NCBI GenBank assembly: GCA_021796155.1
Contig: JAJYOO010000132.1
Coordinates: 1-6,597, forward strand
From: Chloroflexota bacterium
GTDB lineage: Bacteria > Chloroflexota > Anaerolineae > Anaerolineales > Villigracilaceae
Length of the DNA stretch: 6,597 nt
Direction of reading: 5' to 3'
The translations under genes were made by a program, and so were the position numbers. The first letter of the stretch is position 1, and the number at the start of each line of letters is the position of its first letter. This document shows positions 6,015 through 6,597 of the stretch, one piece after another. Below the pieces are notes generated by a model. The model worked only from the letters and a program-made list of their open reading frames with translations, made no database searches and was not told the origin of the DNA.

Positions 6015-6597
6015 ATGAAAGACGGATGCGCGGATCGAGGAAGGCATACAAAACGTCTACCGCAAGATTGGCAAGCACCAACAGTGTTGCTTCAAACATC
6101 ACAACGCCAAGCACTGAGACCACATCCAACTGCAAAGCAGATTGAGCGATCCAAAATCCGATACCGCGATAATTAAAGATAGTTTCCGTAATGACAACGC
6201 CATTCATCAAGCCAACGAGCAGCAATCCTCCAACCGTTGCTACGGGGATCATTGCGTTGGGGCGGGCATGTTTGTTCATTACAGCCTGCTCTTTCAATCC
6301 CTTGGCGCGAGCAACCGTAACATAATCTTGTCGAACTACATCGAGCATCGAAGAACGCGTAACGCGCAGGATCAGCGCCCAGGAAATGTAGGATAGAGTC
6401 AATGCAGGCAGCACCAGATGACGCAAAGCATCCAGGAAAATATCGAAGCGCCCATTCAGCAGCGCATCGAATGTATTCATGTGAGTGTATTGATGGAAAC
6501 CGGGAGAGGTCACAATCATATTTGCCCAATCAGACAAACGTCCCGGTGGGAACCATTGCAATTTTGCATAAAAGAGCATTAGAACCAATACACCAAA
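6013..6597 (-). CDS. dppB: Oligopeptide/dipeptide ABC transporter permease, DppB/OppB type (5'-truncated)
   Basis: First channel subunit of the importer; the 194 C-terminal residues are visible and the reading frame stays open through the right edge (first codons TTT GGT GTA), so the N-terminal part lies outside. A TTG at 6588 is not a plausible start because the upstream residues already fit the membrane helix FGVLVLMLFYAKLQWFPPGR, which is a conserved region of the family. The EAA loop is present (VARAKGLKEQAVMNKHARPNAMIP), followed by helices VATVGGLLLVGLMNGVVITE and VVMFEATLLVLANLAVDVLY and the standard end FLDPRIRLS. It is followed after 9 nt by dppC. Confidence 0.93.
   Translation of the reverse strand, partial: FGVLVLMLFYAKLQWFPPGRLSDWANMIVTSPGFHQYTHMNTFDALLNGRFDIFLDALRHLVLPALTLSYISWALILRVTRSSMLDVVRQDYVTVARAKGLKEQAVMNKHARPNAMIPVATVGGLLLVGLMNGVVITETIFNYRGIGFWIAQSALQLDVVSVLGVVMFEATLLVLANLAVDVLYAFLDPRIRLS

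Noticed and set aside
1..6597. Mobile element or CRISPR array
   Set aside because: No transposase-like sequence, terminal inverted repeat pair, or regularly spaced repeat array was seen on either strand.

Overview
The window carries part of an Opp/Dpp-type ABC transporter locus, with every supported gene on the minus strand (transcription runs from high to low coordinates). In that order it holds: the C-terminal two thirds of a DppB-type permease (cut by the right edge), a complete DppC-type permease, a small membrane-anchored c-type cytochrome, a 461-base non-coding stretch with a strong promoter, two ATPases of the DppD and DppF types joined by an ATGA overlap, and a lipoprotein of the extracellular solute-binding protein family 5 (SBP_bac_5) whose stop codon is the first three bases of the window.

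The source looks like a bacterium of the Chloroflexota (Anaerolineae or a close relative). This is an inference from three things: the T/P/A/E-rich spacer after the lipobox of the binding protein, its close resemblance (from memory) to binding proteins common in that phylum, and a cytochrome with the pattern CxxCH plus CWxSxCH seen in that group. No rRNA or other taxonomic marker is present.

The transporter parts form an ordinary import machine: the lipoprotein captures a peptide-like or other small solute outside the membrane, two permeases form the channel, and two ATPases with C-terminal cysteine clusters drive transport. The locus is split. dppB and dppC form one tight unit that ends at a 9-bp GC-rich hairpin. 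The cytochrome gene follows. dppD, dppF and the binding protein form a second unit with its own promoter (TTGACG, 16 bp, TATAAT) and an upstream pair of identical 9-bp direct repeats spaced 11 bp.

The strongest anomaly is the binding protein. After a normal signal peptide, lipobox and linker it runs straight into the C-terminal half of the family, ends that half, and then restarts with the N-terminal half, stopping where the missing middle should begin. It therefore has circularly permuted domain order with a gap, and all three segment borders carry a related short sequence (AAGAATCC or AATCCG). It may be a real permutation by duplication, a broken relic of two tandem paralogues, or an assembly artefact; the window alone cannot decide. 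The 97-base leader of this gene is also odd, holding an orphan 13-nt perfect complement to the 16S rRNA 3' end and a hairpin before the working ribosome binding site.

I see no CRISPR array, insertion sequence, tRNA or rRNA, and nothing that amounts to a clearly new multi-gene system.
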